From: Sycon ciliatum
Lineage: Eukaryota > Porifera > Calcarea > Leucosolenida > Sycettidae
Length of the DNA: 64,000 bases
NCBI RefSeq assembly: GCF_964019385.1
Contig: NC_088643.1
Coordinates: 42,770,440-42,834,439 of the forward strand
Direction: 5' to 3'
Part shown: in pieces, positions 1 through 9,109 of the stretch
Layout: every line of letters begins with the position of its first letter
Position numbering within the stretch: the stretch's first letter is position 1
Made by a program: the position numbers and the translations under genes
The notes under the pieces: generated by a model
Database searches by the model: none
What the model saw: only the letters and a program-made list of their open reading frames with translations
What the model was told of the DNA's origin: nothing

Positions 1-1
1 G

Positions 2-214
2 GAGACAGTGAGGCCCCTGGAAACCTGGTGCCGGGTGGTGCTGCCAGCTGATGGTAAGAATAGGTCCTGGAGGACACTGCTGGCTTTCCCAGGCAATGTT
101 ACTAGTGGTCTTCGGGACGCTGTGTCAAATGGTGGTCGTCTGAGGAAGCTGTGCCCCTCTGGCCGTCCATTAGTCACAATTGAATTCATTAACCCCAGCG
201 CTACCTTAGAGTGA
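2..214 (+). CDS. Possible exon at left edge, partial, unrecognised
   Basis: The frame is open from the window edge to a TGA at 212-214 and has ordinary coding composition, with Trp, Cys and charged residues well mixed. A strong donor-like site (GATG then GTAAGA) lies at about 53, so the real exon may stop there in phase 1 and the rest may be intronic. The next good exon, at 665, needs phase 0, so the two do not join directly. It could be an internal exon of the gene that continues at 665-7682, or the 3' exon of an earlier gene. No family is recognised. Confidence 0.25.
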   Translation, partial: ETVRPLETWCRVVLPADGKNRSWRTLLAFPGNVTSGLRDAVSNGGRLRKLCPSGRPLVTIEFINPSATLE

Positions 215-336
215 ACCGTAATAAATAGGGCCACGATGGATGAATGAGTTGCCACAACTTTCTCAGACCAGCACCATCCGATTCAGCGCCCACATGACTC
301 TAGGTTCTGAAATTTTCATCTTCGCCCAATGATGCT

Positions 337-529
337 CAGGCGCGTGCTCGGCGATGGGCACGGGGGGCACGTGCACCCCCCAAACATTTTCAATCTGGGT
401 AATTGCAATTGAAATGTATGCAAATATGCTCTAAAATTCAAGAAAGGTTGCAAACAAATTGCAGAAAATTGCCGGGGGGCTCCCCTCGGCTCCCGTGCAC
501 CCCCCTAGTTGGGGGGCCGAGCACGCCCC
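337..529. mobile_element. hAT-like MITE
   Basis: The ends are inverted repeats (CAGGCGCGTGCTCGGC on the left, the complement of CAGGGGCGTGCTCGGC on the right), each followed by a G/C homopolymer stretch. TGATGCT is duplicated at 330-336 and 530-536, close to the 8-bp duplication expected for hAT. The interior of about 190 bp has no coding potential. Confidence 0.55.
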
Positions 530-664
530 TGATGCTTGTAGTGAAGTGTTACTATTATTGGACATTATCATTTTGGGCGGGGGGGGGGGGACTTTGTCTG
601 CTGAGAACTTCATTCACCCACCCTTTTTCATATCAGTCTTGCTGCTCTTCCATTCTCCGCCCAG

Positions 665-3600
665 GCGTCTGAAAGTGACGAACTACACTTCAACAGCACA
701 TCCCGTTCCATAAAGGCGGTTTTGCAGAAATCCGCCTCGCCATGTGTCGATGAATCGCGTTCCACTGAGATGGAAGTCACCACTTCCAAAGTAGCTACTG
801 CCAGCCAGGATCATGACCGTTCAGGCGTAAGGACGACTGTGTTTAGCAGCACATCGCATGTCCATGTTGAAGTCAAGCGTCCCACGGACGAGGCAGGAAG
901 ACACAATGTATCTGCAGGCGATGCCACTGCGAGCACTGCAATTGGAGCGACGTCTACTGATGCAGGAATGATTGACGAAACTGGGGGGAAGGCCGCAGCT
1001 GTAGCCAGTGCAACCAATGCCGTTGCGTGTGCTGCTGATGCCAATGTATCGTATACCCCCGAGTCACCTACAGCTGTCAGAGGCCAAGGCCAGCAGCCAT
1101 CACTATCAATGCAGTGCACAGAAACCACACCAACAACGCCCAACGGCCGGTCGATTTCAAGACACTTTCATGGCTGGGTAAGGATCGATGTGGAACACAT
1201 TTTTTAGTTTTACAATTATTATTATTATTATTATTACTTGGTCCGCCCAGTTAAAATTGCCGCTTATCTTCACACTTGTCTCAGGAAAGAAATACGAATA
1301 TTTGAAGCAAGCCACGATCACAAAGCACTAATTACATGATTATTTACAGTAACCAACTCAGTCGAAAATTCAAGCAAGTTACACATCCTCCTCGCCACTA
1401 TCGTCGCTGGAGGAAGAGCTCAAAACGTACGATCCGGACAGCTGCTGCACGGGTCGTTTCATAGCTTGTTCCACTTCTCCTCGTCTCGAATCACGCTCAA
1501 AGGCAGTGCGTGCCTGTCACCTTCCCATCAGAAGCTGAGTGAGACTGCAGGCATGTTGACTGTAAGTGTTATCCCCGTTCGTCGCAATAATGCGACTTTG
1601 TTTGAGACAAAAAGGCACCGCCATATCAGTGTCCTTTTTTTCAAATCGCCTCTTGCGCTTGTCGTACTTGCTGATCAGCACCCGTACCCACGCGAGCCGC
1701 TGGTGCTTGTACATGCAGCGCAGTGATAGCTTCCGCTTGATGTAGCACCTGTGCGTACTGCACCTACAACGCCGTGCACCAGGCTTTTCGGCTAGTTTCC
1801 TGAAAGTCCTTTGCACGAGTGTTTCTCTCAGGACTTGGTGTTTCCTTTGATTAGCTCCTTTGCCCTGTCCTCTGTGAGCTTCAAAGTGTGTCCGCCGGAT
1901 TGGTCTCACTTACTGGAGACATCGACATGAGCTGCAGTTTCTTCGTCAGCGATTTGCTGGTGATAGCCCTTCACTAGGCGCTGTACTGTGCAAGCACTGA
2001 CATTCAAGCTCGCGAAGCGCTTTTTCAGCTTTTCTATACCTCCCCGGGGTAAACAATCCTTGCCATCAGACAGCTGGAAGTAGACAGAAACTGTATTCTC
2101 CATCGCTCTGAAATGCGAACATCCTGACCTATTTTACGGACTCGAGCGGAGGTTGCAGTGTTTTCTTGCGCTGACGGAAGTGTTCGTCGGCGGCAGCTCC
2201 GTCAAAAAGACTCAAACGAACCGATCGCAACTTCTGTGATGGTTTGTGCCGCCATGTCGTCGGATGCAATGGTCAATGGTCATGTTCGGATGGTGAATCG
2301 GTGGTTCCATGCCGTGTGGCACAGGCAGAACAACAAAAAACCAAGTGAGAAGATAAGCGCCAATTTTAACTGGGCGGACCAAGTATTTTAATAACGAAGG
2401 TACGTGTTGGGTCGTAAGTATCCACGCAAACATACATCCAGTCAAAATAAGGCACTTGTCAAAGTATCCGAACGTTTTCGGTCCCTTCTCATCAAGGATT
2501 ATACAGGGAATGGCTCAAGTTGGAAAGACTAAAACTTATAATAGCGTAAAGATATGAGATAACAACACTCGTGACAAGGTGGAAAATTATCAAGTTCAGC
2601 ACGGCACAAAACTCGAAGGAAATAATAATAGTGACAAGAACATAGTGAGCAAATTAAGTTACATTGTTAAAGGGGAAGTTAAGGCAAAAATTAAAATTTC
2701 GCCAGTTGTAGTCTTCGGGGTGCTGAGTCGAATGGTCGTGGTCCGAGGAAGCTGAGACGCTCCCTTCCTACTTGAATCCCAATCGAACTCGCGCACTTCC
2801 ACCGAAACTGGGTGACTGCGCCCTACTAGATGGGGATTTGTATGCAAAATGTCACTAAAAGCGCCATTTCGTTCTTATAAAAGCACGGATGACCGCGATT
2901 GGCCCATATGTTGTAGTCTTTTGGACGCTGAGTCGACTGGTTTTGGTCCGAAAAGGCTGCGATGCGGCGTTCCTCCTTTATTCCCAATCGAACATGGTTG
3001 AAGAAGTGGTCACGTGCTCCTGCGTACACCAGTCACCTGGTCACCGTGCCTGCAGGGTACAACTTACTAGCCTGTTGGACCTTTTTTGGGTGCAGTCCTG
3101 TCACTCGAGTTGAACTCGAGTTGAACCTTGGTGTGAAAGTTGTCACCTGCTGGCGTGGTGACCAGGTGATTTGGGCAACCAGGACCACGTGACCGCTTCT
3201 TCAACCATGTTCGATTGGGAATAAAGGAGGAACGCTGCATCGCAGCCTTTTCGGACCAAAACCAGTCGACTCAGCGTCCAAAAGACTACAACATATGGGC
3301 CAATCGCGGTCATCCGTGTTTTTATAAGAACGAAATGGCGCTTTTAGTGACATTTTGCATACAAATCCCCATCTAGTAGGGCGCAGTCACCCAGTTTGGG
3401 TGGAAGTGCGCGAGTTCGATTGGGATTCAAGTAGGAAGGGAGCGTCTCAGCTTCCTCGGACCAAGACCATTCGACTCAGCACCCCGAAGACTACAACTGG
3501 TGAAATTTTATTTTTTGCCTTAACTTCCCCTTTAACACCTCGACGAGGAGTAACACCAAACAATTGTAGCGACAACACATTTCCTTTCTGTACGCAAAGT

Positions 3601-5651
3601 TCAGGATCTAACTTACGGATATACAAAGCTTCTAACACAGCCAGATGCAACGCACATCTACCACGTGACAATATTGAGAACACATTATCACTGTACAACT
3701 CACGACAATTGGTACGGGCTGACAGATGTTGCTTGATGGACGAAGTGCGATTCTTAGCTCCGTTGGGTGTTGTCTCCTCCAATGTCCCGTCATCTCGCCT
3801 CTTCGCGCCATCACCACTATCCGTCTCTTTGCTTTTCCGCGGCCTTCCACGTTTTCTGACACTAGCCGTTGTGTGCGCGATGCCCAGTGTCCTTTCAGCT
3901 ACGTCTCCTCCATTGCGGATTTCTATTGATCTTCTTACTCCAACTTGTCCGGTGTTCAATATTGAGGTTCGTTTTCGCGGTCTACCACGTTTTCGAATAT
4001 TGACTGTTGTTGTCACTTCTGTTGTCGTTGTACGTGCGTCCTCACCAGTCCGTATTTTTACTTGGCTTCGCGTAACCCTTCCCGACGCAGACAGATCCTT
4101 TGTCAATTTCGGTGGTTTACGTGTCGGTCTTTCACCATCTTTCACGCTGTTCTCAGCTGGACCCTGCCCTACACACGCGGAGGAGGACGGGCATGCAGTC
4201 ACATCTTCACAGGAAGAGGAAGATCCACCGATGGACTGGACAGCACATTTTGGAGGACGACCACAGCGAGGACGACACTCACGCGCATCAAGCGGAACAA
4301 AACGTAACGGCACATGTTGACAAATGCGCACGCCCAGGTGCTGAAGGGTTCTACCTACATACCGATCTTCACATTGTCGGCATTGAAAGAAATAGATAAG
4401 GTTACTTTTACTAAGGGTAGGTAGAACATCCTTCTTCACACTGAACGCACGCACTGTCCCAATTATGACGTACAGCTTGACGCACGGATAAGATGGACAT
4501 ACGATACCACGAACATCCTTCTCCACGCGCGCAGAACCAGCGCCAACCCAGGGTAAACGGAGCACCACTGGGCAAAGGTCAGGTCCAAATTGGATCGGCT
4601 TGTCTGTCGCCGGTTTTTCGTTGATTAGCTTGGCCAGAAATTCCTTTGGATAGCCGTTGTTCGTAAATATTGATGTCAGTCTGTCTAATTCGTCCTGCAA
4701 TAGATGAAGGGAACATATTCTATGCGCACGATAAACTAGCGCTTTAACAAGATGTTTCTTCGATTTCGTTGGAGTATAGCTCCCCCACGGAATGTAGAGG
4801 CCGGTGAAAGTTGGCTTCCTATAGATAGTGGTGTCCAAACTCTTAGTGTTGATGTTGCGTGATATTTGTACATCCAAGAAGGATAATCTGCCGTTTTGTT
4901 CCGCTTCCGACGTTAATATCAACGCCGGATGGAGGCTATTCAGAGTTAGTAGAAAAGTCCCACAGACATCCTCATCCTCATCGTGACAGTACACATCGTC
5001 TACAAAACGACAGTACATAGAGGGCCACAATGATGGACTAATGGACGCTTCACAGAACCCTACAAATATATTAGCCAATACAGGACCAAGCGGCCAGCCC
5101 ATGGCAATGCCATCTATTTGTTGAATCGCACTTCGTCCATCAAGCAACATCTGTCAGCCCGTACCAATTGTCGTGAGTTGTACAGTGATAATGTGTTCTC
5201 AATATTGTCACGTGGTAGATGTGCGTTGCATCTGGCTGTGTTAGAAGCTTTGTATATCCGTAAGTTAGATCCTGAACTTTGCGTACAGAAAGAAAATGTG
5301 TTGTCGCTACAATTGTTTGGTGTTACTCCTCGTCGAGGTGTTAACAATGTAACTTAATTTTCTCACTGTGTTCTTGTCACTATTATTATTTCCTTCGAGT
5401 TTTGTGTCGTGCTGAACTTGATAATTTTCCACCTTGTCACGAGTGTTGTTATCTCATATCTTTACGCTATATAAGTTTTAGTCTTTCCAACTTGAGCCAT
5501 TCCCTGTATAATCCTTGATGAGAAGGGACCGAAAACGTTCGGATACTTTGACAAGTGCCTTATTTTGACTGGATGTATGTTTGCGTGGATACTTACGACC
5601 CAACACGTACCTTCGTTATTAAAGTATTATCCGCCTCCGACTTCTTGTAAA

Positions 5652-5685
<34 letters not shown>

Positions 5686-7682
5686 GACACAATCTCATAG
5701 CATGTGACAAGCATAGCTAATGCAGGGACAGAATCCCCTGAGACAAGGGCGTTGAGCCAGCCACGGCAAAGATGTGTAAGTTATTGATTAATCACAACTG
5801 TCTGAATGGTGTGGCCTTGCTGCTTGTCTGAATGGTGTGGCCTTGCTGCTTGTATGAATGGTGTGGCCTTGCTGCTTGTATGAATGGTGTGGCCTTGCTG
5901 CTTGTATGAATGGTGTGGCCTTGCTGCTTGTATGAATGGTGTGGCCTTGCTGCTTGTATGAATGGTGTGGCCTTGCTGCTTGTATGAATGGTGTGGCCTT
6001 GCTGCATGTCTGAATGGTGTGGCCTTGCTGGTTGTCTGAATGGTGTGGCCTTGCTGCTTGTATGAATGGTGTGGCCTTGCTGCTTGTATGAATGGTGTGG
6101 CCTTGCTGCTTGTATGAATGGTGTGGCCTTGCTGCTTGTATGAATGGTGTGGCCTTGCTGCTTGTATGAATGGTGTGGCCTTGCTGCTTGTCTGAATGGT
6201 GTGGCCTTGCTGCTTGTATGAATGGTGTGGCCTTGCTGCTTGTATGAATGGTGTGGCCTTGCTGCTTGTCTGAATGGTGTGGCCTTGCTGCTTGTATGAA
6301 TGGTGTGGCCTTGCTGCTTGTATGAATGGTGTGGCCTTGCTGCTTGTATGAATGGTGTGGCCTTGCTGCTTGTATGAATGGTGTGGCCTTGCTGCTTGTA
6401 TGAATGGTGTGGCCTTGCTGCTTGTATGAATGGTGTGGCCTTGCTGCTTGTATGAATGGTGTGGCCTTGCTGCTTGTATGAATGGTGTGGCCTTGCTGCT
6501 TGTATGAATGGTGTGGCCTTGCTGCTTGTCTGAATGGTGTGGCCTTGCTGCTTGTCTGAATGGTGTGGCCTTGCTGCTTGTATGAATGGTGTGGCCTCGC
6601 TGCTTGTCTGAATGGTGTGGCCTTGCTGCTTGTATGAATGGTGTGGCCTTGCTGCTTGTATGAATGGTGTGGCCTTGCTGCTTGTATGAATGGTGTGGCC
6701 TTGCTGCTTGTCTGAATGGTGTGGCCTTGCTGCTTGTATGAATGGTGTGGCATTGCTGCTTGTCTGAATGGTGTGGCCTTGCTGCTTGTCTGAATGGTGT
6801 GGCCTTGCTGCTTGTCTGAATGGTGTGGCCTTGCTGCTTGTATGAATGGTGTGGCCTTGCTGCTTGTCTGAATGGTGTGGCCTTGCTGCTTGTCTGAATG
6901 GTGTGGCCTTGCTGCTTGTCTGAATGGTGTGGCCTTGCTGCTTGTCTGAATGGTGTGGCCTTGCTGCTTGTCTGAATCAGTGTGTACCCACTGTGCAAGC
7001 AGGGGCGTTGGACATGGTGACATGGTGACATGGTGACATGGTGCGGTTATTTTGGTATTGACCGTACAATACTTTGCCCCAGGTACCCGTGAACTTCAAT
7101 AGAATGCACTGATCTGGTCTTCAATAGAATACACTGATCTGGGCTCTAAATTTCCAACATCTTCGGCTCAGCCACCTTCCCCCACGAGTAAATTGTACTT
7201 TAGATGGTTGACCGTACCACACCAAAAAATGCCTTCCGACTCCCATGACATGTAAGATGTGTTCTACTTTGCATTTGTTTCAGCTGGGCTTGGGTGCTGT
7301 GCGCAATGAATCACCGTTGTTGACGAGAGGCAACTCCTCCACCCCTAGTGAATCAGCTGCAAGTCCCATACGACAGCTTGGTCGCCAGTTTATGAGCAGG
7401 GTGAAGAGCTTGACTAATAACGGTTCAAGCACTGCAGGTGTTGAGAGAAGACAGCGCTCCAAATCCTGTGATCAAGGTGTAGCATTGCCCCATGGAAGTG
7501 CCCTGCCCCAGGGAAGCGCCCCGCCCCAGGGAAGTGCCCTGCCCCAGGGAAGCGCCCTGCCTTATCACACAAATAACCATGGTAACCATTCTGCACCCAT
7601 GAACATGAACAACGGAAGTCGAGCACTTGTCGCAGTGGCTGATACTGGTGCACAGAACTCTAGCACTGCGGGCTTAGCCTGA
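665..7682 (+). CDS. 3' end of a Ser/Ala/Thr-rich host gene (two exons)
   Basis: Exon 665-1177 follows a pyrimidine-rich acceptor (CTCCGCCCAG), is open for exactly 171 codons and ends at TGG followed by GTAAGG. Exon 7284-7682 follows TTTGTTTCAG in the matching phase 0 and ends with TGA. The first exon is low-complexity, rich in Ser, Thr and Ala. The second has a basic patch (RQLGRQFMSRVKSL), an RRQRSKSC motif and four or five degenerate GSALPQ repeats near 7490-7560. The composition suits a disordered cytoplasmic or nuclear tail with phosphorylation-type motifs, but no domain is recognised. The 6.1-kb intron holds the Penelope-like element, its passengers and the 27-bp minisatellite. The joining of the two exons is inferred from phase and strand only. 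Confidence 0.5.
1237..2383 (-). mobile_element. mariner-like element, decayed
   Basis: The ends are inverted repeats (CTTGGTCCGCCCAGTTAAAA and complement), flanked by duplicated TA at 1235-1236 and 2384-2385, as expected for Tc1/mariner. On the minus strand, an open stretch at 2103-1906 contains a helix-turn-helix-like segment (DGKDCLPRGG, then TVQRLVK) resembling the DNA-binding start of mariner transposases of the plant and oomycete type. The basic region at 1909-1517 continues in another frame, so at least one frameshift is present. No catalytic DDE/DDD region is recognisable in the short interior. It inserted into the (ATT)n-bearing tail of the Penelope-like element. Confidence 0.6.
2671..3531. 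mobile_element. Foldback MITE with TTAA target duplication, copy 1 (piggyBac type)
   Basis: TTAA flanks both ends (2667-2670 and 3532-3535). The element starts AGGGGAAGTTAAGGC and ends with its complement. The two arms, about 400 bp each, are nearly complementary along their length and leave a short centre around 3060-3190. The uninterrupted target is preserved in the inverted arm of the host Penelope-like element near 5340, where a single TTAA is seen. That proves the insertion boundary. There is no coding capacity of its own. TTAA duplication is the hallmark of piggyBac-type transposases. Other copies are at 16649-17837 and 42125-42901. Confidence 0.75.
3447..5150 (-). CDS. Penelope-like reverse transcriptase/GIY-YIG protein, partial
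   Basis: A 567-codon frame. Residues 17-29 (MGWPLGPVLANIF) and 49-52 (FVDD) are the palm motifs of a Penelope-like reverse transcriptase. SFLDVQI near 90 and the KKHLVKALVYRAH stretch near 131 are also typical. A GIY-YIG-like start lies at 251-279 (IYFFQCRQC, then YVGRT). Residues about 285-460 are an unusual basic, low-complexity stretch with RKRGRPRK twice and one CGRPPK, which are AT-hook-like. After it, the usual endonuclease end resumes (LEALYIRKLDPEL, near 520). Upstream reverse-transcriptase motifs are absent because the inverted arm begins at residue 9 or so. The last residues run into the foldback insertion. The original C-terminus is preserved in the inverted arm, ending at a stop at 5355-5357. 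Confidence 0.75.
   Translation of the reverse strand: MLLDGRSAIQQIDGIAMGWPLGPVLANIFVGFCEASISPSLWPSMYCRFVDDVYCHDEDEDVCGTFLLTLNSLHPALILTSEAEQNGRLSFLDVQISRNINTKSLDTTIYRKPTFTGLYIPWGSYTPTKSKKHLVKALVYRAHRICSLHLLQDELDRLTSIFTNNGYPKEFLAKLINEKPATDKPIQFGPDLCPVVLRLPWVGAGSARVEKDVRGIVCPSYPCVKLYVIIGTVRAFSVKKDVLPTLSKSNLIYFFQCRQCEDRYVGRTLQHLGVRICQHVPLRFVPLDARECRPRCGRPPKCAVQSIGGSSSSCEDVTACPSSSACVGQGPAENSVKDGERPTRKPPKLTKDLSASGRVTRSQVKIRTGEDARTTTTEVTTTVNIRKRGRPRKRTSILNTGQVGVRRSIEIRNGGDVAERTLGIAHTTASVRKRGRPRKSKETDSGDGAKRRDDGTLEETTPNGAKNRTSSIKQHLSARTNCRELYSDNVFSILSRGRCALHLAVLEALYIRKLDPELCVQKGNVLSLQLFGVTPRRGVKGEVKAKNKISPVVVFGVLSRMVLVRGS
5123..5640 (+). repeat. Inverted terminal arm of the Penelope-like element
   Basis: This stretch is the inverted copy of the element's 3' end (2384-2670 plus 3536-3755 with the foldback removed). 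It preserves the uninterrupted end of the coding frame, including the last codons and stop, and an untranslated tail. It differs from the other arm by only scattered substitutions, which suggests one insertion event rather than two independent copies. Confidence 0.75.
5641..5686. repeat. (ATT)n microsatellite at the end of the Penelope-like element
   Basis: About twelve ATT units follow the inverted arm. A similar tract sits at the opposite edge (about 1214-1236). The next stretch, up to 5798, shows nothing. Confidence 0.7.
5799..6977. repeat. 27-bp minisatellite, about 43-44 units
   Basis: The unit is 27 bp long and contains GAATGGTGTGGCCTTGCTG. Nearly all units are identical except for one alternating base: TGTATGAAT or TGTCTGAAT. 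A few units have private changes, for example near 6004, 6030, 6597 and 6750. Because 27 is a multiple of three and the unit has no stop in several frames, the array gives spurious minus-strand frames of over 400 codons with a HHSYKQQGHT-type repeat. There are no spacers, so it is not a CRISPR array. Confidence 0.95.
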
Positions 7683-8203
7683 ACACAGCGCACCACACAA
7701 CATGTGCTTGACCTTCAGTCTGATCCAATGAAACTCGAAGGATATTGCTCCCAAAGATCATCAAATGTTTCGCATCTTCAGCAGCTTTTCAAGTGACCCC
7801 TTACCATATCTGCTTGAGCCTTGAACCAAAGTTAATTTTCAGATGTGTAGTACTGTTGACAAATTTGCTAGATTTTCGGAAATCGGACGTAATTTCAAGC
7901 ACCGTTCCCGTGCCCTCTTTTCTGGTGATAAGCAATTGAAACACTACCATGTTAACTATTTGATTGATTTATCCACCTTGAAAACATAGCAAGTGTGTAT
8001 AAATTATGTAGTGACCAGAGCACCGCATCAAAACACTTTTTGAATATTTTTAAACTTTCAGGATCTATGCAATTTTTGCAATAAGCATAATTCAATGTGC
8101 ATAGTTCTAAGAGGAGCATGAAGGTATTCATATCCATGGTGATTAACACATCCAGCCAGGCATATCAGCTCATCTAGTGTCGAAGATCATTGGGACAAGT
8201 ATG
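7683..8203. other. Intergenic stretch between two 3' ends
   Basis: No exon or element is seen. It separates the plus-strand stop at 7682 from the minus-strand stop at 8204, so it probably holds the 3' untranslated regions of two convergent genes. Confidence 0.3.
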
Positions 8204-8500
8204 CTAATAACTCATGTTGAGAGAGGCAGCGGTGCCATCAAGGAGAAGGCTCCATAGGTTTGCAACATGCTTGTGGGGAAATGTCTTCTTCTTGTCTTCA
8301 GACTTGGTTTCTTGAATCACTTCCCGCTCGGCTGGCCTTGGGCAGTCAGACCTGGAAATTCTGGTGGTGAGATCTTGGATAAGTGCCATACCCTCCACAA
8401 GGCATGTAGCGACCGATGTGTCACGATTCCTGCTGTACTCCCTAGCCAAGGAATCCATCAGTGTGTGCACGACGCCTTCGAGTCGAGTAATGTGAAATAC
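8204..8500 (-). CDS. Candidate 3'-terminal exon, unrecognised
   Basis: The exon starts after a GATGTTGCAG acceptor in phase 0 and is open for 98 codons to a stop at 8204. Its composition is plainly protein-like and helical, with ITRLEGVVHTLMDSL and TSVATCLVEGMALIQDL, then a charged KSEDKKK patch. The family is not recognised. Upstream exons should lie further right, but the hAT element occupies 8806-12228 and no convincing partner exon is seen before gene A1, so the gene may be broken or its other exons may be very short. Confidence 0.35.
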   Translation of the reverse strand, partial: VFHITRLEGVVHTLMDSLAREYSRNRDTSVATCLVEGMALIQDLTTRISRSDCPRPAEREVIQETKSEDKKKTFPHKHVANLWSLLLDGTAASLNMSY

Positions 8501-8889
8501 CTGCAACATCCCGGCGCACATGGGAAAAATACAAATCCCTGTTACCCTGAATCTATCATAGAATAAGCAAACCAGTACAGACATGTGTTGCAAGCCAGTA
8601 CAGACATGTGTTGCAAGCCAGTTAGTTGTAGAACTTCAGTACCGTCAGTCAGTGTCGTGCAATGTTATCGCATGAGCTGATTGTTGAGTGACTGGTGGTG
8701 TTAGTGGACATTATAGTGTAACTTGTAGTTCCTTGGACCTTTTTTTTTCTTTTTGATGCTTCGTGTGTTTTTCTTTTGCTTTTTTGGCGTCAAACCACCA
8801 CATAACAGGGCCGGAGGAACGAGTTTGCGAGTGGTCCGGCCGAAGTCCAAGGGGGGTCCGGGGGATCTCCCCGGGGAAATTTTTGAGAA

Positions 8890-9095
8890 TTTAAGTGAAA
8901 ATGAGCCAATTTGGGCATCTCGTGAGAGAGATAGGCAGATGTGACGGATGGAACTATATACAATTAGTAACAATTAGGCATCAGAATTGGGAAATTATTC
9001 GGAAAATTTACGTAAATATGAGCCAATTTGGCATCTCGTGAGAGAGACAGACAGATGTGACGGATGAAACTATATACAATTAGGAATCAGGATTG
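8890..9095. repeat. Subterminal direct repeat in the hAT element
   Basis: Two copies of a segment of about 95-100 bp (AATGAGCCAATTT, CATCTCGTGAGAGAGA, CAGATGTGACGGATG, AACTATATACAATTAG) lie side by side near the left end. Subterminal repeats are common transposase-binding sites in hAT elements. That role is inferred here. Confidence 0.6.
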
Positions 9096-9109
9096 CTCTG
9101 GAAAGATGT

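Larger units (their letters stand above)
1209..5686 (-). mobile_element. Penelope-like retroelement with inverted terminal arms
   Basis: The body lies on the minus strand and encodes a partial reverse transcriptase fused to a GIY-YIG endonuclease. The element's 3' part (2384-2670 plus 3536-3755) is repeated in inverted orientation at 5123-5640, the inverted pseudo-LTR layout known for Penelope-like elements. Both outer edges end in (ATT)n tracts (about 1214-1236 and 5649-5686). Two younger elements sit inside it: a TA-flanked mariner-like element (1237-2383) and a TTAA-flanked foldback (2671-3531). The 5' part of the reverse transcriptase is missing, replaced by the inverted arm, so this copy is dead on arrival. 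The whole element lies in the intron between the exons at 665-1177 and 7284-7682. Confidence 0.8.

Noticed and set aside
3355-4320. Plus-strand frame of 321 codons
   Set aside because: Antisense shadow of the Penelope-like coding region and foldback.
5799-6977. CRISPR-like array
   Set aside because: Units are contiguous with no unique spacers, and the context is an animal genome.
5781-7031. Minus-strand frames of over 400 codons
   Set aside because: They are translations of the 27-bp minisatellite; several frames are open only because the unit length is a multiple of three.
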